In this document: positions 45,575-54,237 of the stretch, in pieces
Layout of the letters: the number at the start of each line of letters is the position of its first letter
Position numbering within the stretch: position 1 is the stretch's first letter
Assembly (NCBI GenBank): GCA_902780525.1
Contig: CACZFL010000003.1
Span: 124,001 to 188,000 of the forward strand
Length of the DNA stretch: 64,000 nt
Direction: 5' to 3'
DNA from: an uncultured bacterium
Lineage (GTDB): Bacteria > Cyanobacteriota > Vampirovibrionia > Gastranaerophilales > Gastranaerophilaceae
Position numbers and translations under genes: made by a program
Notes under the pieces: model-generated
Database searches by the model: none
What the model was told of the DNA's origin: nothing
What the model saw: only the letters and a program-made list of their open reading frames with translations

Positions 45575-45931
45575 ATGAGAGTTGACTCTGTTCAAAATTA
45601 TTGTTGTGCGCCAAATTATAAAGGCTCATTTTTCAAAGAAGGTGCATTTAAAGAACTGGAAAGGAGTTTAACCGGCTCTGATAAAGATACTTTTGAAAGT
45701 ATAATAAAAAATATCGAAGATACTAATGACGATCACAGCTGGTGGTTTGATACTCAGAGAATTCGAAATGGCAGGCTGAAACTTGCCATAATAGGGCAAT
45801 TTAAAAAAGACGGTACTCCGATAAAACCCGGATGTTTCCTGGATGAGGCTAAGAACTCATTAGAGCTTTTTAGAAAATTATCAACATGGTACAAAAACAA
45901 CGTAGAAGGATATAAAGGGGATGCCTTCTAA
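45575..45931 (+). CDS. Small unknown tagged protein
   Basis: 118 residues. MRVDSVQNYCCAPNYKGSF is the shared tag in its NYKG form. The remainder is helical with a WWFDTQRIRNGRLKLAIIGQF beta-like centre; I do not recognise the domain. GAGGAG is placed about 9 nt before ATG. It converges on the sigma-factor gene, sharing a CTAA at both stops. Confidence 0.7.
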   Translation: MRVDSVQNYCCAPNYKGSFFKEGAFKELERSLTGSDKDTFESIIKNIEDTNDDHSWWFDTQRIRNGRLKLAIIGQFKKDGTPIKPGCFLDEAKNSLELFRKLSTWYKNNVEGYKGDAF

Positions 45932-46746
45932 ATAATGCTTCTTTTCAGTCTTTCCGAACGATTTTCGCTCAAAAGATTTTTAAGTTTCATGATAGCCTGA
46001 GCATGGAGTTGGGAAATTCTTGATTCCGATACATTAATTGCTTCGCCAATTTCTTTCAGTGTCATGTTTTCGTGGTAATAAAGAACCATAATTGTTCTTT
46101 CTCTTTCAGGTAGTCTTTTCAAAGCATCCTCCAACTCTTTTTTTACATCTTTTTCTTCAAGTTTTTCATGCGGATTAAGAGCTCGTGAATCCTGTATTGT
46201 ATCAATAATCTCTATGTCACCGTCTGATGAACCCTTCTTCTCATATATTGATGTAACTGTTGTATCATCAGACAAAAGCTGTTCTACTTTTTCTTTTTCA
46301 ATGCCTAAATAATTCGCAATTTCACTGTTGGTTGCATTTCTGCCGAATTTTGCTTTTAGCTCTTCCTGTGCTTCTTTTACGTCTTTAATTTTTCTTCTTA
46401 CGCTTCTCGGAAGGAAGTCCTGCGAACGAATCTTGTCAATGATATTTCCTCTTATGCGGACAAGAGCATAAGTTTCAAATCTTGCACCCATTTTTGGTGA
46501 GAACTTTTCAACGGCATCAATTAAACCTTCTACGCCGTATGATGAAATATCTTCAAACGAAAAAGTCGGCGGAAGAGATACTTTAACCCTGCCGACAACG
46601 TATTTTGTAAGATAAATATATTGCAAGATGAGAGCATCACGATACTCTTTGTTATCGTGGTTATCAAAATACCTTTGCCACATCTCGGCAAGTTCTTCAT
46701 TGGTAACACGTTTTATTTTGTTGTACGATGAAGTATCCTGATCCAT
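45928..46746 (-). CDS. FliA/WhiG-type RNA polymerase sigma factor
   Basis: 272 residues, the length of sigma-28-group factors. Region 2 is DALILQYIYLTKYVVGRVKVSLP...FEDISSYGVEGLIDAVEKFSP...FETYALVRIRGNIIDKIRSQD; region 3 follows; region 4 is ALKRLPERERTIMVLYYHENMTLKEIGEAINVSESRISQLHAQAIMKLK. The wording of region 2 and 4 fits FliA/WhiG/SigF-like alternatives. No flagellar genes are present. The STAS and PP2C/HATPase genes 3 kb away would make a plausible partner-switching control, which is inference. Confidence 0.92.
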   Translation of the reverse strand: MDQDTSSYNKIKRVTNEELAEMWQRYFDNHDNKEYRDALILQYIYLTKYVVGRVKVSLPPTFSFEDISSYGVEGLIDAVEKFSPKMGARFETYALVRIRGNIIDKIRSQDFLPRSVRRKIKDVKEAQEELKAKFGRNATNSEIANYLGIEKEKVEQLLSDDTTVTSIYEKKGSSDGDIEIIDTIQDSRALNPHEKLEEKDVKKELEDALKRLPERERTIMVLYYHENMTLKEIGEAINVSESRISQLHAQAIMKLKNLLSENRSERLKRSII

Positions 46747-46973
46747 CCCTCTCTTCCTTGTCCTTTTTTATTCTATCTTCTTTTACTAAAATCGTTATCG
46801 TATATATAGATGAAATTTTCATATTCTGACTCAAGAAATATTTTTTAATTCTTTGGTGGGGGATGTTTACAAAACTTAATATGTAGTAAAAAATAAGCAA
46901 TTTTTATTTTTTTGATAACTTTATATATATACAGGATATCAAAAATAATTACGATATAAAGGAGAAATATATT

Positions 46974-47162
46974 ATGGCAAGAGTACTAATTTCAATGCCT
47001 GAAGATTTTCTGAATAGAATTGATCAGGTAGCAGACGGAGAAAACAGAACACGTTCTGAACTTATTAGAGAAGCTCTCAGAAGCTATATGTACAAAAGCA
47101 GAGTAAAAGCCAGTACAATGGCTACTAAGAACGCAGCAATTTTGGAAGCTCTGTTGGATTAA
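46974..47162 (+). CDS. Ribbon-helix-helix DNA-binding protein
   Basis: 62 residues. RVLISMPEDFLNRIDQVAD forms the beta strand and first helix and NRTRSELIREALRSYM the second helix of CopG/MetJ-type proteins. It may be an autoregulator or an antitoxin, but no toxin ORF follows; a structured RNA does. AAAGGAG lies about 8 nt upstream of ATG. Confidence 0.88.
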   Translation: MARVLISMPEDFLNRIDQVADGENRTRSELIREALRSYMYKSRVKASTMATKNAAILEALLD

Positions 47163-47316
47163 TTTTAATCCGACAGCAGCTCGGCGTGAAGCCGGGGAAA
47201 AAAGGAGATGGACAGGCAAAACCCTGTTTATCGGAGAAACAGCGGAGAAAATCCGTTAGGTTAAAAATGGAAATCGGGAAATTTTTGAACCACTCAAAAA
47301 GAGTGGTTTTCGTTTT
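47163..47316 (+). ncRNA. Structured RNA candidate ending in a terminator
   Basis: Between the ribbon-helix-helix stop and ilvB lies a dense set of hairpins on the plus strand: an outer pairing UCCGA (47169-47173) with UCGGG (47274-47278), CGGC/GCCG (47182-47194), ACAGG/CCUGU (47212-47227) and CGGA/UCCG (47243-47255). CUGUUU/AAACAG (47224-47242) excludes the ACAGG hairpin. A terminator (AACCACTC/GAGTGGTT, 47288-47308, then TTTTCGTTTT) ends it. No ORF fits. I cannot match it to a known riboswitch, 6S, SRP or tmRNA. Confidence 0.55.
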
Positions 47317-47371
47317 GGTATAGGGGTAAATAATAATTGAATTTTTTGTTCAACTTACAGGCAGGTTGCTT

Positions 47372-48991
47372 TTATATTTCTTCAAACGAATCAATCATAA
47401 TATCAACGATTGCTGTTCCTTTGTGTTCAATAGCCATATTTATAGCAGGAATGAGTTCATCTTTCTTTGTAACACGGATTGCAAAAAGATCATAGGCTTC
47501 TGCTATTTTTACAAAATCAGGATTTGTCATCTCAACCTGATATCGGTTATTGTATATTTTTTCCTGCATTTGGCGAACCATTCCCAGATATCCGTTATTC
47601 ATGATAATAATTTTTACGGGGATGTTGTGTTCTCTGCAGGTCGCAAGCTCCTGAAGATTCATCTGGAAAGAACCGTCACCTGTTATATTTAAAATAAGGT
47701 TATCAGGATTTGCTATGTGTGCACCGATTGCGGCAGGAAGCCCGAAGCCCATTGTTCCCAGGCCGCCAGAGGTTATAAACTTTCTGGGTTTGTTGAATTT
47801 ATAGAACAGAGCTGTTAACATCTGGTGTTGGCCGACATCTGTAACAACAATCGGTTCTAAGTTTCTTGTGTATTCAGAAAGTGTTGCCAGAACATAAGAA
47901 GAGTGCAGACAGTTTGAACTGCTATCGTCAGATGAAAACTCTTCTTTTATTGCTTTTATCTGTCCAAGCCAGCTATTACTTGCAGAATAATTAAAAGGTT
48001 TATTCAGATATTGCTGGATAAAATCTTTGACATCTGCTTTTATCTGGAGTTCAAACTCTTCTGATATAAGATTCAGGTTTATGCTTACAATTTTTTTATT
48101 GGCGCAGAAATCACTTCTTTTGCATGTAGAACGGTCAGAAAACGCTGCACCGAAGGATATTAGCAAATCACAGTTGTTCAATACCGTATTGGCACAGGGT
48201 GTACCGTTTATACCAATCATTCCGAGGTATAAATTTTCATCTGAAGGGAAAACACCAATGCCCATAAGAGTTGAAACAAGCGGTAATTTATGTTTTTTTA
48301 CAAACTCAGTAATTTCATCAGGTACATTTATCGCTCCGCCGCCTACCAAAACAAGCGGTTTTTTTGATTCAAGAAGAAGCTTGTTCAGTTTTTCTATTGC
48401 GTTTGAATAATCCTTTGTTTTTAAATCATTTTCTATGATATTTGTAACCTTACTTTTGTATTCACTTTCAAGAATATTCCTCGGAAGCGCAATAACAACA
48501 GGGCCTTTTACTCCTGTATTTGCAATCGTAAAAGCTTCTTCAATAATTTGCTGAATATCATCTTTTTTAGTAATTGAATAAACTTTTTTTGCACAGGATT
48601 TGGTCATTGATACAATATCAACACTCTGAAAAACTTTTCCTGATTTAGTGGTAGTCGGAACATCGCCGGCTAAAATCACAAGCGGAGTAGAGTCGGTGTA
48701 TGCGTTAACTATACCAGTGATAGTGTTGGTAAAACCGGGTCCTGAGGTTACAAGAACGACGCCTACTTTTCCGCTTGTACGTGCATAACCTTCAGCAGCG
48801 TGGATTGCAGCTTGTTCGTGACGTACAAGGTAGTGTGTAATCTTGTTTGTGTATGAAAGCTCATTATAAATGCTCAAAACAGAAGCTCCCGGATATCCGA
48901 ACACGCTGTCAACACCCAATCTGATAAGTGTGTCAACAAGAGTTGAAGCCACTGTTTTTGTTGTAACTTTATTTATAATTTGTGAACTCAT
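47372..48991 (-). CDS. ilvB: Acetolactate synthase large subunit-like enzyme
   Basis: 539 residues. Acetolactate synthase condenses pyruvate for branched-chain amino acid synthesis using thiamine diphosphate. GVDSVFGYPGASVLSIYNEL, the activating Glu in RHEQAAIHAAEGYAR, TSGPGFTNTITGI, and the ThDP motif GDGSFQMNLQEL...NN with GYLGMVRQ are visible. The small subunit IlvN is not adjacent, so this could be a catabolic or orphan form. A single -10-like region precedes it. Confidence 0.9.
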   Translation of the reverse strand: MSSQIINKVTTKTVASTLVDTLIRLGVDSVFGYPGASVLSIYNELSYTNKITHYLVRHEQAAIHAAEGYARTSGKVGVVLVTSGPGFTNTITGIVNAYTDSTPLVILAGDVPTTTKSGKVFQSVDIVSMTKSCAKKVYSITKKDDIQQIIEEAFTIANTGVKGPVVIALPRNILESEYKSKVTNIIENDLKTKDYSNAIEKLNKLLLESKKPLVLVGGGAINVPDEITEFVKKHKLPLVSTLMGIGVFPSDENLYLGMIGINGTPCANTVLNNCDLLISFGAAFSDRSTCKRSDFCANKKIVSINLNLISEEFELQIKADVKDFIQQYLNKPFNYSASNSWLGQIKAIKEEFSSDDSSSNCLHSSYVLATLSEYTRNLEPIVVTDVGQHQMLTALFYKFNKPRKFITSGGLGTMGFGLPAAIGAHIANPDNLILNITGDGSFQMNLQELATCREHNIPVKIIIMNNGYLGMVRQMQEKIYNNRYQVEMTNPDFVKIAEAYDLFAIRVTKKDELIPAINMAIEHKGTAIVDIMIDSFEEI

Positions 48992-49088
48992 AGCAAAGAT
49001 TATTATACATCAAAATAAAAATTAGGGTTGATTTTGTAGTTTGTTTAAATTACTATAAATATGCACTTCGTTCGAAATATTTAATTGT

Positions 49089-49165
49089 CGGGATGTAGCG
49101 CAGCTTGGTAGCGCACTTCGCTTGGGACGAAGGGGTCGCACGTTCGAATCGTGTCATCCCGACCA
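49089..49165 (+). tRNA. tRNA-Pro (anticodon TGG)
   Basis: 77 nt fold as a tRNA: acceptor CGGGATG/CATCCCG, D-arm GCGCAGCTTGGTAGCGC, anticodon stem CTTCG/CGAAG around loop CTTGGGA (anticodon TGG), T-arm with GTTCGAATC, and genome-encoded CCA at 49163-49165. Confidence 0.97.
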
Positions 49166-49396
49166 TTTAAGAAAGAACTCGTTGAAAGACGGGTTCTTTT
49201 TTTTGGCACTTCGCTTGGATGACGCCGCTGTCGGAGGATCGTGTCTTGTCTCGTCGCATTAAACGTGTCTTCGGATTTTCTTTTTAGAAACTTCGTTTCT
49301 TTCAAAGAAAAGTCCTCCGCACTCTGCTCCTCGCCGCAATCGTGTCATCCCGACCATTTAGAAAAAGACCTGTTGAAAAATAGGTCTTTTTTTTTG
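49147..49396. repeat. Duplicated tRNA-Pro 3' end with second terminator
   Basis: The 23 nt from 49147 to 49169 (T-arm 3' side, acceptor end and CCATTTA) recur exactly at 49338-49360. Each copy is followed by a similar terminator hairpin with a T-run (49174-49204 and 49364-49396), a period of 191 nt. A further 13-nt anticodon-arm fragment (GCACTTCGCTTGG) occurs at 49113 and 49206. This looks like decayed duplicated tRNA material or a small integration scar. Confidence 0.75.
49174..49204 (+). terminator. Terminator of tRNA-Pro
   Basis: AAGAACTCGT pairs with the imperfect partner in GACGGGTTCTT around TGAAA, then an eight-base T-run follows. Confidence 0.75.
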
Positions 49397-49475
49397 TACA
49401 AATTATCTTTAAATTAACCGTTTTACATGTTATAATATTGCCATGGTGAATAAGAAGTAGTTAAGGATTCTGAGT

Positions 49476-49775
49476 ATGGAAATATCTTTAAAGAAAATAA
49501 ATGACGGCAGTTTGTATGTTAAGGCTTCAGGAAAGCTTGATATTGATACTTCTGCTGAATACGGTATGAAAATTAAAGACGAGCTTGATGATATAAAAGA
49601 GCTTATACTTGATTTTGGTGATATTACTTATGTTGCAAGTATCGGGTTGAGAGTTCTTCTTGAACTTTATCAGCAAATGAGCAAACAGGGTTCTATTAAG
49701 CTTATTAATGTTCAGGGACCTGTTTTAAATGTTCTTAAGATGACAGGTTTTAACAAGTTCTTGAGTATTTCATAA
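49476..49775 (+). CDS. STAS-domain anti-sigma-factor antagonist
   Basis: 99 residues, a complete STAS domain (SpoIIAA/RsbV-like): GSLYVKASGKLDIDTSAEYG, then LILDFGDITYVASIGLRVLLEL with the phosphorylatable serine in ASIGLR. The following gene overlaps its stop by 1 nt (TAATG). Its partner is probably the HATPase domain of that protein. Confidence 0.93.
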   Translation: MEISLKKINDGSLYVKASGKLDIDTSAEYGMKIKDELDDIKELILDFGDITYVASIGLRVLLELYQQMSKQGSIKLINVQGPVLNVLKMTGFNKFLSIS

Positions 49776-52120
49776 TGTTGTTTAATACGGTTAAATCAAA
49801 AATTATTCTTATATCTGCGCTGATGCTGGTTATATTAAGTGTTCTGCTCACTTCTTTTGCATATATTTATATGCAAAGCGGCAAGACTTTGCTTTTAACA
49901 GGTTTTTCTTATCACATATCAAATTTTGCGGAAGAGATTAACAAAGATATTATCAGTATAGAAAATAACGCAAAGGATTTGGCTCTTCAGGGCGAAATGT
50001 TTAACCATATAGACAAAAACAAAAACATGGCGCTGTTTACTACGGTTAATATTTTCAATAATTATCCAAATTCATTAGGCGGCGGGATATGGTTTGAACC
50101 GAACATTATTGACCCGGTAAAACGCTTGTATTGTATATATGTGTACAGAAACAAAAATAATGAAGTTGTTCCTGATGAGCAATTTGAAACAGAGGAATAT
50201 GACTATCTTAATAAAAACTGGTACAAAGAGATTTTCCCTTATGTAAGCAAAGAGGACAATGTGGAATGGTCGCGTCCTTATTATGAAAAAGAAGGCAGTA
50301 ATACTCTTATGGTAACAGCGGGTGCCGGAATTTATGATAACGGAAAGCTTATAGGAATTTCTACGGTTGACTGGGAAATAAGTTCGATTATCAGATCTAT
50401 TTCAAAAATGAAACCGACAGAAAACAGTTTTGCATTGTTTGGTGACAAAACCCACAATACCATTATTGCCTCAACTGACCCATATTTTGAGAACTCATCA
50501 TTGTTGGGAAAACCGCTAAGTACACTTCCCTGGTACAATGAAAACCTTAAGCAAATAACATACTTTACATATCATGGGAAAAAATATATTCCTTATGTCA
50601 AAAATCTGGATAATGGCATGCTGTTAATTATATGCATACCAAAACAGGAGTTATTCCGTGTTTTAATACAGCATGTAGTCATTGTATTTGCATTGTTTAT
50701 GCTTGCAGGTATATTCATATCAATACTTTTATATACTGGATTAAAAAAATACATAGATAAACCGATAGAAAAACTCACAGAACTTGCGCATGAGATAGGC
50801 GAGGGCAATCTCAATACAGAGATAAAAATTGAAAAACCTCTGGAGTTTGCACAGCTTGCAAGAACATTTAATATTATGGCGCATGATATCAGAAATATTA
50901 CAAAAGAGCGTCAAAGCATAGAATCTGAGCTTTCTCTTGCAAAAGATATCCAGGCATCAAGCCTTCCTAATGTATTCCCGCCGTTCCCTGACAGACGTGA
51001 GTTTGATATTTATGCCGGCATGGAACCGGCAAAAGAAGTCGGCGGCGATTTCTACGATTTTTATTTTATTGATGATAAAAACTTTATGTTTTTAATTGCT
51101 GATGTTTCAGGAAAAGGTGTTCCGGCTGCATTATTTATGATGACAACAAAGACACTTATTAATTATATTGCACAATCCGGTTTATCTCCAAAAGAGATGA
51201 TTGAAACGATAAACCGCAAGATTTGTGAAAATAACAAACAAGGGTTCTTTATAACAATGTTTGTCGGTATTGTAAACGCGGAAACAGGTGAGTTTACATT
51301 TATTAACTGTGGTCACAATCCTCCTTTGATAAAGCACGATGATAGTGGTTATAAATACCTTGATGTAGAGCCGAATATTGTTCTCGGTGCTTTTGGCGAT
51401 GCCGATTTTACTGTTGCAGAAGGAACTCTTGTTCCCGGGGATACAATATGTGTTTACACAGACGGTATAACAGAGGCAATAAATATTTCCGGTGAACAAT
51501 TTGGCGAAGACAGACTTTTTGAAACTATCAATATATTTAAAGATTATGATGTAAAAACAACACAGCTCGGTATAAAAGCAAAAGTAAAAGAATTTGCACA
51601 GGGTGTTGCACAGAGTGATGATATGACAATGCTTGTATTCAAGTATAACGGTGCCGTAAAAAATAATAACGGTGACAGTTCAGAAGAAATGTATCAGCTT
51701 GGTAACGAAAAAATACAGTTATATAAGAATATTGCCACAAAAGAAAATTACAAAGATTTTTCCTCCTGGCTTAATAAAGTAATCGAAGTTTGGAGCCTTA
51801 GCAATGACACAACAGACAGGCTCAGACTCGTATCCGAAGAACTTTATACAAACATTTTTTCTTATGCATATCCGGAAAAAGAAGGTTTGGTTGAGGTTGG
51901 TTTGATGAGAGAAGCGAATGCATTAACTTGTGTTTTCAGAGATTGGGGAATTCCTTATAATCCTCTTGAAAGACCTGACCCGGATGTTACGCTTCCTCCG
52001 GAGACTCGTGATATAGGCGGATTGGGTATTTATATTGTTAAGAATACGGTTGATGAAATCAGCTACGAATACAGAGAAGGCTCAAACATTTTAAAAATGA
52101 CAATATTTTGTAATATTTAA
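49775..52120 (+). CDS. Membrane PP2C-type phosphatase fused to a serine-kinase-like HATPase domain
   Basis: 781 residues. TM1 (~8-30) and TM2 (~295-318) frame a dCache-type sensor region; a HAMP domain follows (~320-375, IDKPIEKLTELAHEIGEGNLNTEI). The SpoIIE/RsbU phosphatase domain spans ~400-630 (GGDFYDF, VSGKGVPAALFM, NCGHNPPL, YTDGITEA, SDDMTML). The C-terminal ~645-781 is a RsbW/SpoIIAB-like HATPase (LVSEELYTNIFSYAYP, DWGIPYNP, GGLGIYIVKNTVDE). It probably switches the STAS partner and an unidentified sigma factor. Confidence 0.92.
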   Translation: MLFNTVKSKIILISALMLVILSVLLTSFAYIYMQSGKTLLLTGFSYHISNFAEEINKDIISIENNAKDLALQGEMFNHIDKNKNMALFTTVNIFNNYPNSLGGGIWFEPNIIDPVKRLYCIYVYRNKNNEVVPDEQFETEEYDYLNKNWYKEIFPYVSKEDNVEWSRPYYEKEGSNTLMVTAGAGIYDNGKLIGISTVDWEISSIIRSISKMKPTENSFALFGDKTHNTIIASTDPYFENSSLLGKPLSTLPWYNENLKQITYFTYHGKKYIPYVKNLDNGMLLIICIPKQELFRVLIQHVVIVFALFMLAGIFISILLYTGLKKYIDKPIEKLTELAHEIGEGNLNTEIKIEKPLEFAQLARTFNIMAHDIRNITKERQSIESELSLAKDIQASSLPNVFPPFPDRREFDIYAGMEPAKEVGGDFYDFYFIDDKNFMFLIADVSGKGVPAALFMMTTKTLINYIAQSGLSPKEMIETINRKICENNKQGFFITMFVGIVNAETGEFTFINCGHNPPLIKHDDSGYKYLDVEPNIVLGAFGDADFTVAEGTLVPGDTICVYTDGITEAINISGEQFGEDRLFETINIFKDYDVKTTQLGIKAKVKEFAQGVAQSDDMTMLVFKYNGAVKNNNGDSSEEMYQLGNEKIQLYKNIATKENYKDFSSWLNKVIEVWSLSNDTTDRLRLVSEELYTNIFSYAYPEKEGLVEVGLMREANALTCVFRDWGIPYNPLERPDPDVTLPPETRDIGGLGIYIVKNTVDEISYEYREGSNILKMTIFCNI

Positions 52121-52198
52121 AGAAATATGTTAAAAAGAAGAGTAACTTCTTTTGCTTACGTGCCCACTCATTTATCTCTGCTTATTTATTCCTCGTTT

Positions 52199-52289
52199 AT
52201 TTAACCTGAGGATTTACCCCTGAGGATTTACCCCTGTGTATTTACCCCTGTGTATTTACCCCTTACCCCTTGAATATTTACCTTTAAAC
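52199..52289. repeat. Intergenic tandem repeat cluster C, 14-nt units
   Basis: Units start at about 52199 (degenerate), 52212, 52226, 52240 and 52254, with further partial copies to 52289. The full units read ATTTACCCCTGAGG or ATTTACCCCTGTGT. The array abuts the extended -10 of the histidine-kinase promoter. Confidence 0.85.
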
Positions 52290-52293
52290 GTGA

Positions 52294-52299
52294 TATAAT
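52294..52299 (+). promoter_or_regulatory. Leaderless promoter -10 of the histidine kinase
   Basis: Extended -10 TGATATAAT (hexamer 52294-52299) ends 6 nt before ATG 52306. No Shine-Dalgarno sequence is present. Confidence 0.65.
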
Positions 52300-52305
52300 C
52301 TTGCT

Positions 52306-54168
52306 ATGGCTGGAGAAGAGTTCAAAGAAAAACCTAAGAAAAAGAAAAACAAAATGGCGGCACAAACCAGACTTATTATTGCCGGTTTGTTTGTGAGCAC
52401 TTTATTTATATTCCTTGCAGCTTGCTTCGCAACATACAGTATTAGTCAGAATATGAATAAGGCGTACAAAAATTTTGCACAGGTGCTTTCAAAAACTCTT
52501 GCTATTGAGGGTGTTGAGGTTACGAAAGAGCTCCCTGATCTTGCAAAATATGATGCTTTGCGTACAAACTCCGTTTCGGTTTTAAAAAGCAATGACGATA
52601 TTGCGTTTATTATATTTAAAGACGCAAACTCAAAAATTATATACAGCAGCAAAGACGATTATCCGGAACAGGCTGACAAGGCAAGAATAACAGTAAGTTC
52701 ACCAATGATGGTTAAGTTAGGAACGGCTGTTTCAAACGCAGGTTCCGTAACAGTCGGTCTTTCCGGAACTATTATGGATAAGGTTACTGCGACGTCACAA
52801 AGCTCGCTTGCTGTTGTATTCATTCTTGCGTGGCTTGTAATCGCGGGTATTATATACATGAACTCATCAATAATTACAAGAGAGCTTCGCAAACTTCATC
52901 AGGGAGTTAAGAAAATTTCATCCGGCGAATTTGGTTATACTCTTGATGATAAAGATACGGATAAGGAAATCCAGGAACTGTATTCCGCATTTAACGATAT
53001 GTCGGAACGTTTAAGCAGATATAATGAACAGACAATAGAAAGCCTTACTTTTGAACGTAATAAACTTGAATCTGTATTGATGAGTATTGTAAACGGTGTT
53101 GTTGTTTGCGATAACCACGATAAAGTTATTATGGTAAACAACTATGCAAAACGCCTTCTTGAAGTAGATGAAGACGATATTCTGAACTCTCAGATTCAGG
53201 ATTTCTGCGATTCAACAGGTGAATTCTGTTTTGCGGATAAGATTGCAAAATACAAAGACACTCCGCTTGACGAAGACGGAAGTCCGATTAACTTTACTAT
53301 TGAGATTGACCAGAGAATTTTAAAATGCTTAATTTCTCCAATGTTTACAAAATCAAACTCTTATGTCGGATATATTATCATTATTATTGATGTTACAAAA
53401 GAACACGAGATGGATCAGCTCCGTTCTAACTTCATATCAAATGTTTCTCACGAACTTAGAACTCCGGTAACTGTTTTGAGAAGCTATATTGATACACTCT
53501 ATAACTTTGGTAACGATTTCGATTTTAATACCCAAAGAGAGTTCATAGGGGTTATGAATCAGGAAATAATCAGGCTTAACAGGATGGTTAATGATATTCT
53601 TGATTTTTCACGTTATGAGGCTCAAAACTTGCATCTTGAAAAAACAAAACAAGATATTGTTGAGATTATAGAAGATGCTGTTAATCAGGTTCACGTTTTG
53701 GCTAAAGAACACGATTTGACTATTTCTATTATGAAAGAGCCTGATCTGCCTGAAATCCCGTTAAATGTTGACAGTATTTCACGTGCATTCATGAATATTC
53801 TGTCAAACGCTATTAAATATTCACCTGACGGAAAACGTATTAAAATCAGAGCTGAACGTTCACGTGACGGCGAATATGTAGAAGTAAGCGTAGAAGATCA
53901 GGGACCGGGGATTTCAGAAAAAGACCAAAAGCGTGTGTTTGACAGATTTTATCGTGTAGAAAATGCTACGCACAGCGTTAAGGGTACAGGTCTTGGCTTA
54001 CATTTGGTAAAAGTTACAATAGAAAAACACCACCAGGGTCAGGTTTTTGTAAACTCTAAAGAGGGTGAAGGTTCAACTTTCGGCTTCCGCCTTCCTATTA
54101 ACCCCAAAACCGAAGAGCCTGAAGAGTATATCCCAAAACACCAGCTTCCTGCCGAAAGCGAAGCCTAA
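52306..54168 (+). CDS. Membrane sensor histidine kinase (HAMP-PAS-HisKA-HATPase)
   Basis: 620 residues. A lysine-rich start, TM1 (~22-44), a short periplasmic domain and TM2 (~165-185) lead to HAMP (~190-245), a PAS domain (~255-370, VVCDNHDKVIMVNNYAKRLL) and HisKA with the phospho-acceptor His382 (SNVSHELRTPVT). N-box NILSNAIKYSPDG, G1 EDQGPGISEKDQ and G2 GTGLGLHLVK follow. The layout is close to PhoR/WalK (VicK). No response regulator is adjacent, so the partner is elsewhere. Confidence 0.94.
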   Translation: MAGEEFKEKPKKKKNKMAAQTRLIIAGLFVSTLFIFLAACFATYSISQNMNKAYKNFAQVLSKTLAIEGVEVTKELPDLAKYDALRTNSVSVLKSNDDIAFIIFKDANSKIIYSSKDDYPEQADKARITVSSPMMVKLGTAVSNAGSVTVGLSGTIMDKVTATSQSSLAVVFILAWLVIAGIIYMNSSIITRELRKLHQGVKKISSGEFGYTLDDKDTDKEIQELYSAFNDMSERLSRYNEQTIESLTFERNKLESVLMSIVNGVVVCDNHDKVIMVNNYAKRLLEVDEDDILNSQIQDFCDSTGEFCFADKIAKYKDTPLDEDGSPINFTIEIDQRILKCLISPMFTKSNSYVGYIIIIIDVTKEHEMDQLRSNFISNVSHELRTPVTVLRSYIDTLYNFGNDFDFNTQREFIGVMNQEIIRLNRMVNDILDFSRYEAQNLHLEKTKQDIVEIIEDAVNQVHVLAKEHDLTISIMKEPDLPEIPLNVDSISRAFMNILSNAIKYSPDGKRIKIRAERSRDGEYVEVSVEDQGPGISEKDQKRVFDRFYRVENATHSVKGTGLGLHLVKVTIEKHHQGQVFVNSKEGEGSTFGFRLPINPKTEEPEEYIPKHQLPAESEA

Positions 54169-54186
54169 AATTTTTATTTGAGAAAT

Positions 54187-54216
54187 AAAAAAGTGGATTA
54201 TTATAATCCACTTTTT
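54187..54216. terminator. Bidirectional terminator between the kinase and pheS
   Basis: AAGTGGATTA pairs with TAATCCACTT around a TTA loop, with A- and T-runs on both sides, between converging genes. Confidence 0.88.
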
Positions 54217-54237
54217 GAACTAAAAAATATTTACCTC

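Noticed and set aside
49081-49305. Minus-strand ORF of 74 residues ending in a DTIRTCDPFVPSEVRYQAALHP-like stretch
   Set aside because: It is the antisense of the tRNA-Pro gene, a well-known kind of spurious ORF.
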